Shown here one piece after another: positions 26,618 through 35,570 of a stretch of 64,000 nucleotides of DNA. The stretch is taken from positions 2,232,001 to 2,296,000 of the forward strand of contig NZ_JAIOAO010000001.1 in assembly GCF_021190955.1 (NCBI RefSeq), in the 5' to 3' direction. Positions within the stretch are counted from its first letter, which is position 1. Each line of letters starts with the position of its first letter. The notes below the pieces were generated by a model. It saw nothing but the letters and a program-made list of their open reading frames with translations. It was not told the DNA's origin and searched no databases. The DNA comes from Parachryseolinea silvisoli. GTDB lineage: Bacteria; Bacteroidota; Bacteroidia; Cytophagales; Cyclobacteriaceae. A program made the translations under genes and the position numbers.

Positions 26618-27356
26618 CTATTTTGAAATTTTCAGGTCGCTAAAATAGCCCTCGGTGCCAATGTCAACAAATAGCCCAATTGCCCCCGACGCCTCTGAGC
26701 CCAACTTCAGATCGTTGACTATGAGGGAAGGCTCCTTATTCTCATTTAAATATAATTTTGCTTGACTCCCGCTAACTACAATCCGCATTTTTATCCACTC
26801 GTTCAGACCCATGTCCGCGTAAGACTCATATTTCTCCGGAAACTCCTTCCGCAGTCGAAAAAACTTGAAATCCGGATAAGAGAAGTATTGTACCGAATGA
26901 TTTCTCCTGATCTGATCATCTGCTCTCCCGTTAGTAGGCCTGATATAGATAGACTCAAATTTTGAATTTGTCTCATTAATTCGGAAAGCCAAACCTATAA
27001 ATCCTCTTGCATCAGCCGGCGCATCAGGGCGCAACTTACTCAACACGTTTACTTCAATCGTCCCATCCTTAAAGCTCGATCCCGCTACTTTTACAAAGGT
27101 CGGTTCATCAGCTCCTTGGACAGCAGAATCCTTTACCACCAGCACTACGTCCTTTCCCCATTTTCTGTGCGAACATCGTAACTCCAACTGCTTGGAGTCG
27201 ATCCCCTTTTAAGGGAATGGTCTGCGCCGCGGCGGTTAAACCTAGAATACTGAGAAGCACAGACAATGGAAGAATTAATCGTCTTTCTTCACACACGATA
27301 TTTAGAATATCAAGCCACAGCTTTTTCATATAAATCAAGTTGGTTTCGTTTTTCAT
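26618..27356 (-). pseudogene. Secreted DUF1080-like glycan-binding or hydrolase protein, frameshifted
   Basis: Two frames join into one 245-residue protein if one base is removed near 27150-27165 (an AAAATGGGG stretch on the minus strand). The first frame gives the leader (LILPLSVLLSILGLTAAAQ and IPLKGDR); the second gives WGKDVVLVVKDS and a concanavalin-like sandwich (DGTIEVNVLSKL, RGFIGLAFRINETN, LNEWIKMRIVVSGSQAKLYLN, GAIGLFVDIGTEGYFSDLKI), as in DUF1080 (3-keto-disaccharide hydrolase) proteins. It starts in an ATGA overlap with the fragment upstream. Real mutation or assembly error. Confidence 0.7.
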
Positions 27357-27670
27357 TTTGAAAATAACCCAGCACCTAAATCTGCCCCTAAAGTACCCGA
27401 TTTCAAATGAAGGTAGTTGCGCTTGGTCAAATCCTCCTCAATTTCAACGCTTCCGTCTTTAAGAAATACCACATTTTCGCCGCGAGTTAACTTTTTTTCA
27501 TCGGCTTTCACACCAAAGTCTTTCGCTCCGCCCCCTTTGTGAACAAGCTCTTTATAGCCGATAACCATGGAATTTGAGAGTTTGTACGCGTTCCTTTCGT
27601 CCTTATGAAGAACCCAAAAGATGTTGGTATTAGCAACTACATTATTGTAATACTTAAAATCTAGCGCAGC
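27353..27670 (-). pseudogene. C-terminal fragment of an unknown protein
   Basis: An open stretch (NIFWVLHKDERNAYKLSN, ENVVFLKDGSVEIEEDL, ending GAGLFSK) that looks coding upstream of its only ATG at 27568 and begins exactly where an egtD-like gene breaks off. This suggests that the 5' part of the gene was lost in a rearrangement. From 27568 it could still express 71 residues. Its stop overlaps the start of the next gene. Family not recognised. Confidence 0.5.
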
Positions 27671-27908
27671 AAACCATGACCAGCTGGTTTGCCTGGCTTT
27701 GAAAGATCTCCAGCTCGCATCTCGTCAGGTAATAATCAGGACATTCCATAATACGTTGAAACAGCTCATCGCCGTTCTTATCATAGAAATACTTCGAACT
27801 CAACCGCTTTGGCATCAACGATAGGCCGGACAAGACGTCGATGCGGAATTTATCCAGATCGTCCGTTGAAGCGGCTTCAATGTTTGAATCATATTTTGTA
27901 TCCTTCAA
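27654..27908 (-). pseudogene. N-terminal fragment of EgtD-like histidine methyltransferase
   Basis: 84 residues. The sequence up to about residue 74 is the conserved start of L-histidine N-alpha-methyltransferase (egtD family): SGLSLMPKRLSSKYFYDKNG and CPDYYLTRCELEIF. Full proteins have about 320 residues with a SAM-binding domain, which is absent. The frame then runs into unrelated sequence and stops. Such an enzyme makes trimethylhistidine for ergothioneine; this copy cannot. Confidence 0.8.
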
Positions 27909-27920
27909 TGCTTTTCTGGT

Positions 27921-28889
27921 TTACGGTATAACAACAATCTTTCCAGACGCTCTATTACTCTCCATCAACTCATGCGCCTGCGCAATTTCGTCAAGCGAGA
28001 ACACTTGACTAACGTTTAGGCGGACCCGCCCAGCCTCGACATCTGTAATGAAATCCTGAAAATGATTGGGACTTACTATTACCTGTCCACTATCATAGAC
28101 TGTAAGTTTTACAGTGGAGGGAATGTCATCCATAGGAGCGAAGTCCGAAAATGACCATTGCTCTGAAAGCATTCCGGTCATGCAAACCGTACCGCCGGTC
28201 CTCACACATTGCAGAGAGTCCTTCAGTGAAGACGTACCAATCAATTCTAATACTTTATCAACACCGTGTGAAAATCTTGCTCTAATCTTTGACGCCAGTT
28301 GTCCGTCATCTATCAGAACTTCGTCGACACCGTTTTGCCTGAGTACTGTTTCTTTATCAACGCTCCGCGTGGTTGCAACCACCGTCAACCCAAAATTCCT
28401 TGCCAGCTGTGTTGCCAGCATTCCTATTGAGGACGTTCCTCCCCTTATCAAAATTATCTCGCCTCTGACAATATTCAACGCCAAATGCAGTGAGCCGAAC
28501 ACAGTCTGAAACATCTCTGGAAATGCGCCAAGCTGTTCCCATGGCAGGTGACTCGTAAACGGAAAGACAATCCGCTTTGGAAGAACTGTATATTCCGCAT
28601 AGCTTCCATCGTACTGCCGGCCCATTTCCCCCATCAGCGCGGCCACTTGCTGACCTTTTGGAAATTCACCTGTAGGATCATCCACCACTTCACCAACACA
28701 TTCAATACCCAGCACCCTGGGAAATTTCACACTGGGCGATAAACCTCTCCGGGTCATCACTTCCGACCTGTTTAGCCCGAATGCCTTTACCTTTACGAGA
28801 ACGGTTCCGCTTTCGACAATCGGTATTGATCTCTCTTCAATAACAAAATTTTGAGGACTGCCTGGCTGGTATATGACTGCTGCTTTCAT
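27921..28889 (-). CDS. Zinc-independent MDR oxidoreductase (quinone oxidoreductase-like)
   Basis: 322 residues from the ATG at 28889 (MKAAVIYQPG). Medium-chain dehydrogenase layout: GroES-like domain with FGLNRSEVMTRRG, PRVLGIECVGEV and GSYAEY, then an NAD(P)-binding domain with RGGTSSIGMLATQLARNFG, and a closing FSLDEIAQAHELMESNRASGKIVV. The catalytic zinc ligands of true alcohol dehydrogenases are absent. It reduces quinones or enones with NADPH. Its own stop lies just ahead of the egtD fragment. Confidence 0.9.
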   Translation of the reverse strand: MKAAVIYQPGSPQNFVIEERSIPIVESGTVLVKVKAFGLNRSEVMTRRGLSPSVKFPRVLGIECVGEVVDDPTGEFPKGQQVAALMGEMGRQYDGSYAEYTVLPKRIVFPFTSHLPWEQLGAFPEMFQTVFGSLHLALNIVRGEIILIRGGTSSIGMLATQLARNFGLTVVATTRSVDKETVLRQNGVDEVLIDDGQLASKIRARFSHGVDKVLELIGTSSLKDSLQCVRTGGTVCMTGMLSEQWSFSDFAPMDDIPSTVKLTVYDSGQVIVSPNHFQDFITDVEAGRVRLNVSQVFSLDEIAQAHELMESNRASGKIVVIP

Positions 28890-28956
28890 TGTTAATTTTA
28901 AAATTCGTTTTAACAAAACAACGTTGGCGCTCCTGCCAACTGCAACGCCACCGTGG

Positions 28957-29340
28957 CTATTTTATATCGTTAAAAATGTATCGATAAATTTTCCATGCGG
29001 CCGCCTTTTTACGAAGAATGAACAAGTCGCGGGTAGTTTTGGTTAGTAGCTTGCCATCTGCCGCAGTGCTGTTAGCCGTTGCGACTGAGTCCACAAATGC
29101 ATAGTCGCCATCAATGGATATACGCTCAGTTTGAAAATCAATCTTAAAGTTTGACCTCCGCAAAAACTCACCGGAAACCTGATCTAATTGTTCTTTTTTT
29201 ATGGTTTTATAACCATTCGGAAGGATGGCACCGTCAGTCGCATAATAGCCTCCTATCGCGCTTGCATTGCCGGAATTCAATGTATCCGCATAACCTCGAA
29301 TCAGTGCTGTGACTGCGGTTATTTCATTTTGTGTGTTCAT
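28957..29340 (-). CDS. NTF2-like (SnoaL/DUF4440-type) protein
   Basis: 127 residues from the ATG at 29340; the longer frame to 29427 has no better start. Pattern: ITAVTALIRGYADTLNSGNASAIGGYYATDG, then IDGDYAFVDSVATANSTAADG, then RDLFILRKKAAAWKIYRYIFN, the closing strand of the fold. No catalytic assignment is possible. It lies between a Crp/Fnr regulator gene and an oxidoreductase gene on the same strand, possibly one stress-response unit. Confidence 0.8.
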   Translation of the reverse strand: MNTQNEITAVTALIRGYADTLNSGNASAIGGYYATDGAILPNGYKTIKKEQLDQVSGEFLRRSNFKIDFQTERISIDGDYAFVDSVATANSTAADGKLLTKTTRDLFILRKKAAAWKIYRYIFNDIK

Positions 29341-29472
29341 ATCTGTTATTCGTTTATCCGTTCCTGAAACCGAATTAACTAACGCTAATGTTTCAAACGG
29401 TACAAAATTGAACACTTTGGGCCGCACGGCCCTATAAAGAAGTTTAATAAATAACCTTAACCTACATTAAGA

Positions 29473-30129
29473 TTAAGACCGCCTCTTGGTTGAAATCGTT
29501 TTCCGGACCTTGCTTAAGAATTCAGGGGTAACGCCCAGGTAAGATGCAATCTGGGTAGATGGCAGCCGGCTTGAAAGGTGTGGGTATTGCTCAATGAAGA
29601 AAATATAACGTTCTTCCGCTGTTGAGCTTATATTTTGAAGTACGCGATTTTGGAGCTCTACGTACTTATTTTCAATTATCACCCGAAAGTTTCTGTTAAA
29701 CTTAAGTGATTCCGCATATAATTTCAGAAGATCTTTCTTCTCAATCTGCAAAATCTTTGCAGGCTCTATCGCCTCGATAAAAAGTCTACTTGGTTTCTCA
29801 GAAAAGAAACTCCCGATGTCGCTAATCCAGTCGTTCTCTGCAGCGAACTGGATATTATGCTCCCCACCTTTCTTGTCGACACTGAACATCCTGAAACAGC
29901 CGGCGACCACAAATGTATAATGTTTACAGATATCGTCTTCCTGGAGAATGAATTGCCTCTTTCGTATTGTTCTCTGCCGTGCAATGAACCTTATCTCATC
30001 TTTCTCGTGCTGCTTTAAAGGCAGAATTTCTTTAAAGGAATCAAACAAACTCTTCAACGCTTCTTCAGAAGCAACTTCCGATTTTTTATCAAGTGCAGCC
30101 CTCATCGTCTCACAGTAAAAAGACGGCAC
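29473..30129 (-). CDS. Crp/Fnr-family transcriptional regulator
   Basis: 218 residues, with the ATG at 30105 as an alternative start. The cyclic-nucleotide-binding barrel covers about 30-150 (RKRQFILQEDDICKHYTFVVAGCFRMF, SRLFIEAIEPAKILQIEKKDLL). The C-terminal helix-turn-helix is degenerate but recognisable (LPSTQIASYLGVTPEFLSKVRKTI). This layout is typical of Bacteroidota regulators controlling nearby redox genes; here the likely targets are the NTF2-like and oxidoreductase genes downstream. Confidence 0.88.
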   Translation of the reverse strand: MPSFYCETMRAALDKKSEVASEEALKSLFDSFKEILPLKQHEKDEIRFIARQRTIRKRQFILQEDDICKHYTFVVAGCFRMFSVDKKGGEHNIQFAAENDWISDIGSFFSEKPSRLFIEAIEPAKILQIEKKDLLKLYAESLKFNRNFRVIIENKYVELQNRVLQNISSTAEERYIFFIEQYPHLSSRLPSTQIASYLGVTPEFLSKVRKTISTKRRS

Positions 30130-30291
30130 GTAGGCTGTCTTTAATCAAATTTGCGCAAAAAAAAAGGCCGAAACAAACCCTCAAAAGCAGCTTTTTGCTT
30201 ACCCGCTTACAATGGCAATAGATGTACATTGTCAAGGGTATTTAATTCGGTCTCCATTTCCGGTGAACGCTGCTGTGGTAAGAGTGGAGCG

Positions 30292-30784
30292 TTAATGGTC
30301 ATAGCTGATCACGCGCGCTATCTTCCAGTTTCCGTTTGTATTCTTCCAAATATGAACGAATTTAAACGTACCATCTAGTTTTTCCTCTTGTCCTGTTTCT
30401 GCATAATAAAAACGATGACTTCCGATTTGAATAGCGCCGAAATCGTGGATTGGAAAAACCTCAAGGCTACCTTTCACTAGTTCTCTTCTAACCTTCAGCT
30501 CCTTGTTATTGCATCTTTGAAGTATTGAGTTAACGTTTTGAGCATAGTTTGTAAAGCCACCCGCATCATGATAGAATTCGAGATCTTCTGTGAATAATGA
30601 CCTGGACGTATTGACGTCACATGTGTTAAAGGCATGAAATAAAATACTGTCCATACTTGCTATTTTTTTTTGTCAACGCCTGTATTGATAAACTCTGACT
30701 GCTTTGCCCGCTTACCTGATTAGGGTGTAGTAACGTAGTGAGTACAATAAATAAGATCGCAATGGAGATAGCTCTTAGTTTCAT
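30292..30784 (-). pseudogene. Exported NTF2-like protein, frameshifted at a 9-base A run
   Basis: The signal peptide frame (MKLRAISIAILFIVLTTLL, cleavage near VSGQ) runs into nine A at 30663-30671 and breaks. Removing one A joins it to MDSILFHAFNTCDVNTSRSLF and the rest of an NTF2-like fold (FTEDLEFYHDAGGF, GTFKFVHIWKNTNGNWKIARV), giving 163 residues. The length of the run makes slippage or sequencing error likely; it could also be reversible phase variation. A shorter product from 30654 would lack the signal. Confidence 0.75.
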
Positions 30785-30929
30785 GTGTCTAGTAGTTGGT
30801 TTGTACAGTCTGGTAATCAATTGACGTGCCGTTAAATATCTCGTACAAACGCCTTAATCAGGATGTTTTTATCCTTAATATGTTCAAGAATGAACTACAA
30901 GTGTCCACTAACAGGTGGTTATGCTCGTG
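30785..30929. other. Intergenic region before repeat copy 3
   Basis: With the repeat and the stretch to 31223 this makes about 440 bases without a gene. No integrase remains are visible beside this copy, unlike copies 1 and 2. Confidence 0.4.
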
Positions 30930-30988
30930 AGCTGTTTTAAATCAATCGGGAAGTGGTCCGAAAATTGTACAGGGAGGGCGACTTTAAG
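30930..30988 (+). repeat. Dispersed repeat, copy 3
   Basis: Near-identical to copy 2 across AGCTGTTTTAAATCAA and TTGTACAGGGAGGGCGACT. Followed by GGGGCTTTTTTG, which recalls the terminator after copy 1. Confidence 0.8.
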
Positions 30989-31223
30989 GCCGCAGCAAAC
31001 GGTGGGGCTTTTTTGTTTTACCAAAGAAGCATTCACTGAATCACCGTAGCAAAGTTATGAACCATATCAAGTATACTTGCTGCTATACCCGGTAAAAGGA
31101 AACCATCCCGGTCCATTTGAGAACCTTTATGATTTTCCTTTCGCCGGGAATTGTTATATATAATTAAGGAATATGGATTACACAACTAAAAATCGGTCGG
31201 CCTGAACTGTGCGCGGATTATAT

Positions 31224-33026
31224 TTATTTTCCAAAATGGTAGCCGCCAAAATATTTTACGGGCGACCAGGAGGGTAGCGGATCCGCAATCTTTGGTGAAA
31301 GGTCACTGAATTCATCTGAACCGTATACCACTCTTCCACCCACGATGGTCAGCACAGATGTCAGGTTCTTGATCTGGTCGTCGGGCACAGAAAAATAGTC
31401 ATCACTCAGGAGCACAAAGTCTGCAAGATTTCCGGGTGCGATGCGCCCTTTGTCGTTTTCCTGATATTCGAACCAGGCGGCGCCGATGGTGTATAATCGC
31501 AGGGCTTCTTCACGTGTCAGGCGGTTATCTTCAGCCAGAATGACATTACCGGAAATGGCTTTGCCCGTTACGGCCCAGCTGATCCCGATCCAGGGATTAC
31601 CCGGAGATACGCGGAACGCGTCGGATGTCAGCGACAACGGAATGCCGCTTTCCATCAGGGCTCTGAACCTTGGCGTGTACAAAGCTTTTTCTTTGCCATG
31701 GGTCTTTGCGAATGCTTCTCCGTGCAGCGCCATTTTAGCATCAAGTGCGATACCGCCGCCTAACCTTTTCACCCTTGCGATATTTTCGTTACTGATCGTC
31801 TCTGCGTGTTCTATACTCCAACGCATGCCATCCAGTGGTGTAGTCTTGACCACTTTTTCGATTGCATCCAGAAAGGGCGTAAGGTTTTCATTGTACGTTA
31901 TGTGGATACGGAACGGGATTCTCTTTTGTATAAGTTTGCGCACATCTTCTTCCGCATATTGCCTCATTTTTTCCTCCGGAATAATCACCGTGGGTCTGTC
32001 GAAATTCTCATGGTCATGGGTCTCGGCACGAAGCACCTCACCGGTCCCTTCATACTCGTAGCCATGCTCCAGGGTCGGGTGCAGATTTTGGCCAGGACTC
32101 AAAGGTGCTATCTTCGTGATCCTCTCGATCTCAGTATCTACCCAATTTTTTTTAGGATCATAACTGAACCCGAGGTCAGCGAACGGAAAACGGATATTCA
32201 GTCTGTTCTCTTTAATGAGCGTTTGAAGGGGTGCATGACCTTCTGGGTAACCAATGAGGCTGGAGTTGTCAATGACAGAAGTCATCCCAAAACGGTTTAG
32301 GTCTTTGATAAGATATTCAAGCGAGCTGACCTGTTCCTCCGGTGTCGCTGTCGGCAACATGGCATCCATTGCCAGAAATACGAATGTATAACCTTCTATC
32401 ACTCCCGTATAATTGCCTTTTTTGTCCTTTTGAAGTTCAGTGCCGGGCAGCATGGGGAATTTTGACGTGCCGAGCCCAAAGAATTCGATTGCCGGCTTGT
32501 TGAGCCATACCCTGTTGTAAGCATACTGAACATAAAGAGGCTTGTTTGGCACGGCTTTGTTCAATTCTTCAATGGTCGGGTAACGTTGTTCCTTAAATTG
32601 GTAGGGAGACCATGCGCCGTGCACCTTTACCCAATGGCCTTCCGGTGTTCTCGCCGCTTGCTCGGTCAGCATTTCAAGTGCCCGTTTAAGCGTTGGCACA
32701 TTGTCCCATCGTACCTTATGCGTAAAATTCTTTTCGTTCAGCGGGTGCATATGCGAATCTTCCAGTCCGGGGATCAGTCGTCTGCCGTCGGCATCGATCA
32801 GGCGCGTGTGTGCGTCTTTAAGAGCAAGGATCTCGTCATCGTTGCCAACGGCGTAGATCCTGCCGGATCTCACAGCAAGTGCCGATGCCTGCGACTGTGC
32901 TGCCGTCAGGGTCGTGATCTTGGCATGATAAACGATCAGGTCCGCACCGGCTGATGGAGTTCCGGTTTGCGCATGTGATTCTAAACCGATAAATGCAGCT
33001 ATGAGCAATGCTATAGTTTTTTTCAT
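31224..33026 (-). CDS. Exported amidohydrolase (Amidohydro_3 type)
   Basis: 600 residues with a signal peptide (MKKTIALLIAAFIGLESHAQ). The amidohydrolase barrel shows GRRLIPGLEDSHMHP (first metal ligands), a later His in SIEHAETIS, the acidic SLTSDAFRVSP, and the return of the small beta domain (GNLADFVLLSDDYFSVP, LTSVLTIVGGRVVYG). Relatives hydrolyse N-acyl or formamide bonds (YtcJ type). Predicted periplasmic. Substrate unknown. Confidence 0.88.
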   Translation of the reverse strand: MKKTIALLIAAFIGLESHAQTGTPSAGADLIVYHAKITTLTAAQSQASALAVRSGRIYAVGNDDEILALKDAHTRLIDADGRRLIPGLEDSHMHPLNEKNFTHKVRWDNVPTLKRALEMLTEQAARTPEGHWVKVHGAWSPYQFKEQRYPTIEELNKAVPNKPLYVQYAYNRVWLNKPAIEFFGLGTSKFPMLPGTELQKDKKGNYTGVIEGYTFVFLAMDAMLPTATPEEQVSSLEYLIKDLNRFGMTSVIDNSSLIGYPEGHAPLQTLIKENRLNIRFPFADLGFSYDPKKNWVDTEIERITKIAPLSPGQNLHPTLEHGYEYEGTGEVLRAETHDHENFDRPTVIIPEEKMRQYAEEDVRKLIQKRIPFRIHITYNENLTPFLDAIEKVVKTTPLDGMRWSIEHAETISNENIARVKRLGGGIALDAKMALHGEAFAKTHGKEKALYTPRFRALMESGIPLSLTSDAFRVSPGNPWIGISWAVTGKAISGNVILAEDNRLTREEALRLYTIGAAWFEYQENDKGRIAPGNLADFVLLSDDYFSVPDDQIKNLTSVLTIVGGRVVYGSDEFSDLSPKIADPLPSWSPVKYFGGYHFGK

Positions 33027-33142
33027 AAATGTATCTTAGTGATGTAAATAATCTGCTGTTTAAACATTATATCTGTAATCCTGGACAGTTAGGAACAGCT
33101 TTCAAACACCGTACGTACGCTTTACAGATAAAAGGCTAATAC

Positions 33143-34513
33143 TCAAAATTTGAACGCCAATTGTGAAGCGACGAAGAATCCATTCTTGTGCTGATGGATG
33201 ATATCGTCTATATAGTCTCCCGTATCGAAATACTGCGCGCCGAATATGTAATTCAGATAGGGATTGATGTTCCAAATGACCATGGTCATATACGTTGTGC
33301 CGATATACCTCCTGGCCGAACCTGAGGAAGACAGGTTGAATGCGCCGCTTGGGCGATATATACCGTCCTCAAGCGACTGTCGCCAATAACAGACCATTTC
33401 CAGGGACAGGCGTACATTTCCGGCCGGATTCCAGGCCACACTGGGGTGGAGGGACATTAGGTTAGCCGGCCCGGCCTGCGGATACACACCGAAATAACCA
33501 CCGTTGGGATACAGCCCGTTCATCGTACCTAATCTACCGTCACCTTTCTTACCATCACCCGATACCAGATCGCTCCGAAGATTCAGCGTTGGTGAGCCCT
33601 TCAGGTTTCCAAACTTGTAGCCAATATCGGCAGAGCCACCCCAGGCGCGAATTTTACCCTTGCCGAACGACCCGAACTGGTAACTCGTTTCTAAATTATA
33701 CAGTAACCCGCCGCCTAAATTCCAGAACCGCGCAACGACGGTATGTCGCAATTCATCGGCGATACCCTCGTCAAAGCTGGCATCAGCCCGGCGGATCCCG
33801 AGATAAGACATATCAATATTGACCTTGTTCGCTGCATACCAAGTACTATAAACTCCCCATAGACTGGCCTTACGGCTTACCGGGTTGTCAAACATTCCGG
33901 TCTTTATCCCGCCGTTGGCCATCACAAAGCCGTCCACCTTCAGTTTGGCAGAACTGTAAGCCACCTTAACACCGTCAAAATACAGCCGGAGATTAGGGCC
34001 TTCCTGAACATCGATGAGGCGGCCGCTGCCATATTGCAGTTCCTGCCTGCCCAACCGCACGGTTATCTTCTCGGTCTGCCCCTTGTAAGCAATAAGATCC
34101 ACAAACAGATTCTGCACGCTCAACTGATCTTCGTCTATCAGGCGGGGGCCTGTTTTCCTGCCGTTCTCCAACCCGCTACGCAGCTGACCGAAGATGCGCA
34201 CGCGTTCACCTACATGCAGATCGGCGTGTAGCTGATACCGTTGCAGGAGAAAAACCTGTATGCCAACGCCCCTGCCGCCCCAGTCCTCATTCTGCGCGCG
34301 GTCGCCCTCAAGGCGGGCCTCGCCGCCAAAAGAAAGAAAGGTGCGGCCGCTTTTAGAGAGGGGCAAGTATTTCAGGCGGTGATATAAAGTACGTGCACTG
34401 TCCTTTAATGCCGAGTAGTCCTCATCATAACGCAACAGCCTGAAATTTTGGGCATGCGAAAATTTCGCCAACATGAACAGACTTATAAGTAGTACAGTTT
34501 TTAATTTCATCAA
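33143..34513 (-). CDS. Outer-membrane porin of the alginate-export family
   Basis: 456 residues with signal peptide (TVLLISLFMLAKFSHAQ). Sequence features of the alginate-export beta barrel: FLSFGGEARLEGD, YQLHADLHVGERVRIFGQLRSGLE, DLIAYKGQTEKITVRLGRQELQYGSGRLIDVQEGPNLR and a C-terminal strand ending in Phe (SQLAFKF). In Pseudomonas AlgE exports alginate; Bacteroidota relatives are general channels. It may be co-transcribed with the amidohydrolase downstream and supply its substrate. Confidence 0.85.
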   Translation of the reverse strand: MMKLKTVLLISLFMLAKFSHAQNFRLLRYDEDYSALKDSARTLYHRLKYLPLSKSGRTFLSFGGEARLEGDRAQNEDWGGRGVGIQVFLLQRYQLHADLHVGERVRIFGQLRSGLENGRKTGPRLIDEDQLSVQNLFVDLIAYKGQTEKITVRLGRQELQYGSGRLIDVQEGPNLRLYFDGVKVAYSSAKLKVDGFVMANGGIKTGMFDNPVSRKASLWGVYSTWYAANKVNIDMSYLGIRRADASFDEGIADELRHTVVARFWNLGGGLLYNLETSYQFGSFGKGKIRAWGGSADIGYKFGNLKGSPTLNLRSDLVSGDGKKGDGRLGTMNGLYPNGGYFGVYPQAGPANLMSLHPSVAWNPAGNVRLSLEMVCYWRQSLEDGIYRPSGAFNLSSSGSARRYIGTTYMTMVIWNINPYLNYIFGAQYFDTGDYIDDIIHQHKNGFFVASQLAFKF

Positions 34514-34751
34514 CCGTGCATTTTAGTAATTGATCTCCCGATCCGTTTTCGTTGGGCGTTTCCGTTTCGGCAATCACCGTTCTGGCCGCCCCGAATTCTG
34601 AGGTGACCTTGATATTTTTTTTCAGAATTTTCGGACAGTTCTCCGCCAAGCGGATCAGTCGCTGTTACAGTTCCGGATCTACAACTTCCGGAATGGCTAT
34701 GCGGCGTTCAATGTGCCAGTGATCCCTTAGCAGGATGGTCCGATATGTATT

Positions 34752-35054
34752 TCATTGATGCCAGTCTTTACTCCACACATCTTCATATTCTGTGGGATGG
34801 CGCTGGAACTGCGCGTTCACATACGGGCAAAGCGGAACGACCTTCAGATTTTTTTCCCTGGCGTAGCGGACTAGCTCGGCAAGCAGCAATTTCGCAAACC
34901 CTCGGCCGTCAAACGCCGGGTCAACCTCGGTATGGAATACCGCCAGCCTGCCACCCGTCATGGCCAGGCTCATTTTACCTATTTGTACCTCATCCGAAAA
35001 GAGCTGGACCTCACCATGGACATGCCCTGTAAAAACAACTTTTGTACTTTCCAT
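34752..35054 (-). CDS. Small GNAT-type acetyltransferase
   Basis: 100 residues: the compact Gcn5-like form (YjdJ/GNAT type). The acetyl-CoA signature is in HTEVDPAFDGRGFAKLLLAELVRYAREKN, followed by VPLCPYVNAQFQRHPTEY. It probably acetylates a small molecule or a protein N-terminus; the substrate is unknown. A perfect palindrome lies 208 bases upstream (35262-35277). Confidence 0.88.
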   Translation of the reverse strand: MESTKVVFTGHVHGEVQLFSDEVQIGKMSLAMTGGRLAVFHTEVDPAFDGRGFAKLLLAELVRYAREKNLKVVPLCPYVNAQFQRHPTEYEDVWSKDWHQ

Positions 35055-35261
35055 TATTTGCGTTTATAGATCATGTTCGGTTTTCCTTTGATCCTAATGC
35101 ACCGTGTATTTCCATGTCGTTCAGATCTATTTTGCAGCTTTATAGAACAGACTTCAAATGGGGATACAGATTCCGCGTGTTGCATGACGATCGTTATACG
35201 TTGCCACACAAATTTCTGCAACCGGAATGCATCAGGAAGATGATGTTTGTATAAAAAAGAA

Positions 35262-35277
35262 GTAGACAAATGTCTAC
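35262..35277. promoter_or_regulatory. Palindromic operator-like site, copy 1
   Basis: GTAGACAAATGTCTAC: perfect 7-bp arms around AA. The inner 14 bases recur at 36324-36337. Upstream of the acetyltransferase gene; the binding protein is unknown. Confidence 0.5.
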
Positions 35278-35319
35278 TGTTTTACGTGAGAGAAGGATTA
35301 AGACTGTATTAATGTAACG

Positions 35320-35565
35320 CGTGCTGGCATTTGACACGGTCAACGCATCATTTTATGGATACCTGGTTAAGAAGCTATTACATACTTGTGAAACCGACTG
35401 GCGAGCGATAGCGTTCTATAATTCCGTATTACGCTTATCTGCAGTAAAGATTATGGCGGATCTTACGTGCCGGTTGTTGGCCATGATGTTACGTTCGTCG
35501 AGCTTGTTCGTTATTCGGCGATAGGCAGAAAAGCATTTTCTGCGGCTTACAGACAAAAAATAACA
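35320..35565 (-). pseudogene. Decayed duplicate of the Crp/Fnr gene 3' part
   Basis: The stretch aligns with the 3' part of the intact Crp/Fnr gene at 35571-36155: CGTGCTGGC at the end and, within it, a long identical block covering CGGTTGTTGGCCATGATG and the next 18 bases (around 35470-35505). Between, many changes and stops have accumulated. It is a partial tandem duplication that decayed. Confidence 0.8.
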
Positions 35566-35570
35566 CTGTA

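Noticed and set aside
34425-34649. Minus-strand frame overlapping the porin start
   Set aside because: Alternate frame over a clear signal peptide; no independent support.
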